Virus record (IMG/VR): IMGVR_UViG_3300043772_000346 | Span: 1 to 61,319 of that record | DNA from: a virus | DNA: 61,319 nucleotides | Direction: 5' to 3' (one strand) | Shown: positions 60,225-61,319 of the stretch, one piece after another | How positions within the stretch are numbered: position 1 is the first letter of the stretch | Layout of the letters: every line of letters begins with the position of its first letter | Notes under the pieces: generated by a model | Seen by the model: the letters and a program-made list of their open reading frames with translations, nothing else | Databases searched by the model: none | Told to the model about the DNA's origin: nothing | Translations under genes and position numbers: made by a program

Positions 60225-60410
60225 ATGGCTTATTCAACATGTTGTGGGGCATACTCTCGTATGCCTGAGATAGACATTTGTCCTGAATGTAGGGATCATT
60301 GCGATTGGGAAGATGAAGAAGACGATGAACCATCTGACAATCAGATTAATAACAATCATAGAACAGAAGGAGGAATTTCATTTACATCACCTGCCTGGAA
60401 TGGCAGATAA
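60225..60410 (+). CDS. Small zinc-ribbon protein (61 aa)
   Basis: STCCGAYSRMPEIDICPECRDHCDW: CC plus CPEC gives one zinc-ribbon site (C6/C7, C19, C22, with C26 or H25 nearby). An acidic linker and a polar tail follow. Probably a nucleic-acid or protein adaptor; unknown role. Confidence 0.75.
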   Translation: MAYSTCCGAYSRMPEIDICPECRDHCDWEDEEDDEPSDNQINNNHRTEGGISFTSPAWNGR

Positions 60411-60421
60411 AATAAATAATT

Positions 60422-60979
60422 ATGGGAGCATGTCAATTTAAAGCAAGATATGGTGGTAAAACAGCAGAAGAAGCATATAACAGAGCTTGTGAAGAAGCTG
60501 AACTTGAGTATGGTCATCAAGATGGCTACAATGGTACAATTAGTACTACCCATGGATTTAGAGATGAAACAGAAGCATATAAGAAAAGTAAGTTTAATGA
60601 TGTATCTGCTTACATACGTGACAGATTTGATAGTCATGCTATGAACAAACGTGATTGTTCAGCTATATGTGTTGTACAACCTGTAGGTAATAAGAACAAG
60701 ACTCAATCTCAAGTGGAGCACATAGTTACACCAGGTACGAAGAAGTGGGTACTTAAATATGTTGTTCAACGTGGTGATCATGTTATTGGTTCATGGGATA
60801 CAAAAGGGGATGCTGTAAAAGACGCTCGTAAATATACAGAAAAGTATCAAGTAACTACATCAATAGTAATCAAGAAGTTCTTAGAGAAAGGTGACAACTT
60901 AGTAGCTAAGATAACATACAAAAAATCACCAACAGAAAGAGATGGTGAGTGGATATTCTTTGGTTATGCAGCAGAATAA
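60422..60979 (+). CDS. Conserved phage protein with GKTAEEAY / GYNGTI motifs (185 aa)
   Basis: Opening GACQFKARYGGKTAEEAYNR, EYGHQDGYNGTISTTHGF is a recurrent signature of hypothetical proteins in Bacteroidetes phages (memory). The C-terminal half is beta-rich (KWVLKYVVQRGDHVIGSWDT, DGEWIFFGYA). The similar strand content suggests two small domains. No catalytic site. Confidence 0.8.
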   Translation: MGACQFKARYGGKTAEEAYNRACEEAELEYGHQDGYNGTISTTHGFRDETEAYKKSKFNDVSAYIRDRFDSHAMNKRDCSAICVVQPVGNKNKTQSQVEHIVTPGTKKWVLKYVVQRGDHVIGSWDTKGDAVKDARKYTEKYQVTTSIVIKKFLEKGDNLVAKITYKKSPTERDGEWIFFGYAAE

Positions 60980-60993
60980 TTAAAACTAAACAT

Positions 60994-61224
60994 ATGTCAG
61001 GAAAATATCCTTATCACAGACCAATGAGTACAAGGGACATATCCCTAAACAAACTACCTCTACCTAGTAAAAATATATTAAACACTACACTAGTTACACA
61101 AATTGAAGTTGTAGAAGATGGTGTAGTTAAGTATTACAATTGGGATAAGAATGCCAAAGTGATAGCTTTGATAGAAGATACACATAAGACACTACGTATA
61201 TACATTAATCATAAAAACAAATAA
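60994..61224 (+). CDS. Hypothetical protein (76 aa)
   Basis: Start set at ATG 60994 (MSGKYPYHRPMSTRDISLNK), preceded by TAAAACTAAACAT; an in-frame ATG at 60949 would overlap the previous gene. Ends with strands (TLVTQIEVVEDGVVKYYNWD). Unknown. Confidence 0.68.
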   Translation: MSGKYPYHRPMSTRDISLNKLPLPSKNILNTTLVTQIEVVEDGVVKYYNWDKNAKVIALIEDTHKTLRIYINHKNK

Positions 61225-61225
61225 G

Positions 61226-61319
61226 ATGCCAGATATTTCATGTTGTAAAGGTGGTAGTTGTATGTTAAGACTAAATTGTCATAGATATACAGCAATTCCT
61301 GATGAGTTGGGACAATCAT
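61226..61319 (+). CDS. Cys-rich small protein, cut by the window edge
   Basis: Open from ATG 61226 to the end: MPDISCCKGGSCMLRLNCHR then YTAIPDELGQS. Four Cys and one His in the first 20 residues suggest a metal site. It starts one base after the preceding stop. The rest is outside the window. Confidence 0.6.
   Translation, partial: MPDISCCKGGSCMLRLNCHRYTAIPDELGQS

Overview
The window is AT-rich and looks like roughly two thirds of the genome of a crAss-like phage (order Crassvirales) of a Bacteroidetes host. The evidence is the gene set and its order: a 680-residue terminase large subunit, a long Gln-rich portal, a scaffold-like protein, the crAss-type major capsid protein, a tail block with a gp4-like stabilisation protein and HU/IHF-like proteins, a very long tail (muzzle-like) protein, three 'cargo' virion proteins and a 4145-residue giant protein carrying both a HExxH metallopeptidase motif and the DFDID signature of the crAss-like virion RNA polymerase. 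The Thr-rich linkers and the MSWAS-type fibre N-termini resemble those of flavobacterial and environmental relatives; that is an impression from memory and no search was run. Standard stop codons are used throughout and there is no sign of stop-codon reassignment.

Layout. Bases 1-52652 are all minus strand (late, virion genes, transcribed right to left). Regulatory and packaging genes come first (52652-50485: a membrane peptide, a winged-helix protein, an HU/IHF-like protein, a zinc protein, small unknowns). Terminase, portal, an SPFH-domain protein, scaffold and capsid follow (50488-42336), then capsid-associated and fibre genes (42145-32266), the tail block with a metallophosphoesterase (32090-23161), and the cargo/polymerase proteins (22694 to the left edge). 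Many junctions are TAATG stop/start overlaps, so translation is probably coupled. Two rho-independent terminators and three to four Bacteroidetes-type promoters (TTG-N19/20-TAnnTTTR) divide this late block.

Bases 52653-53156 are a divergent, non-coding control region with C-rich tracts, a 19-bp direct repeat at 33-bp spacing and a palindrome one base from a canonical chromosomal parS site. To its right all genes are on the plus strand: many small unknown proteins, a compact family B DNA polymerase, a SET-domain protein and small zinc proteins. A 350-base gap at 53996-54346 has no gene but contains three consecutive well-formed secondary structures, two of them about 95 nt long with 13-16 bp closing stems and a possible kissing contact. 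This is the best candidate for an undescribed element in the window.

Working model (inference): cargo proteins and the giant polymerase are packaged and injected with the DNA. The polymerase transcribes early genes, host RNA polymerase reads the TAnnTTTR promoters of the late block, and the plus-strand genes supply replication and host takeover.
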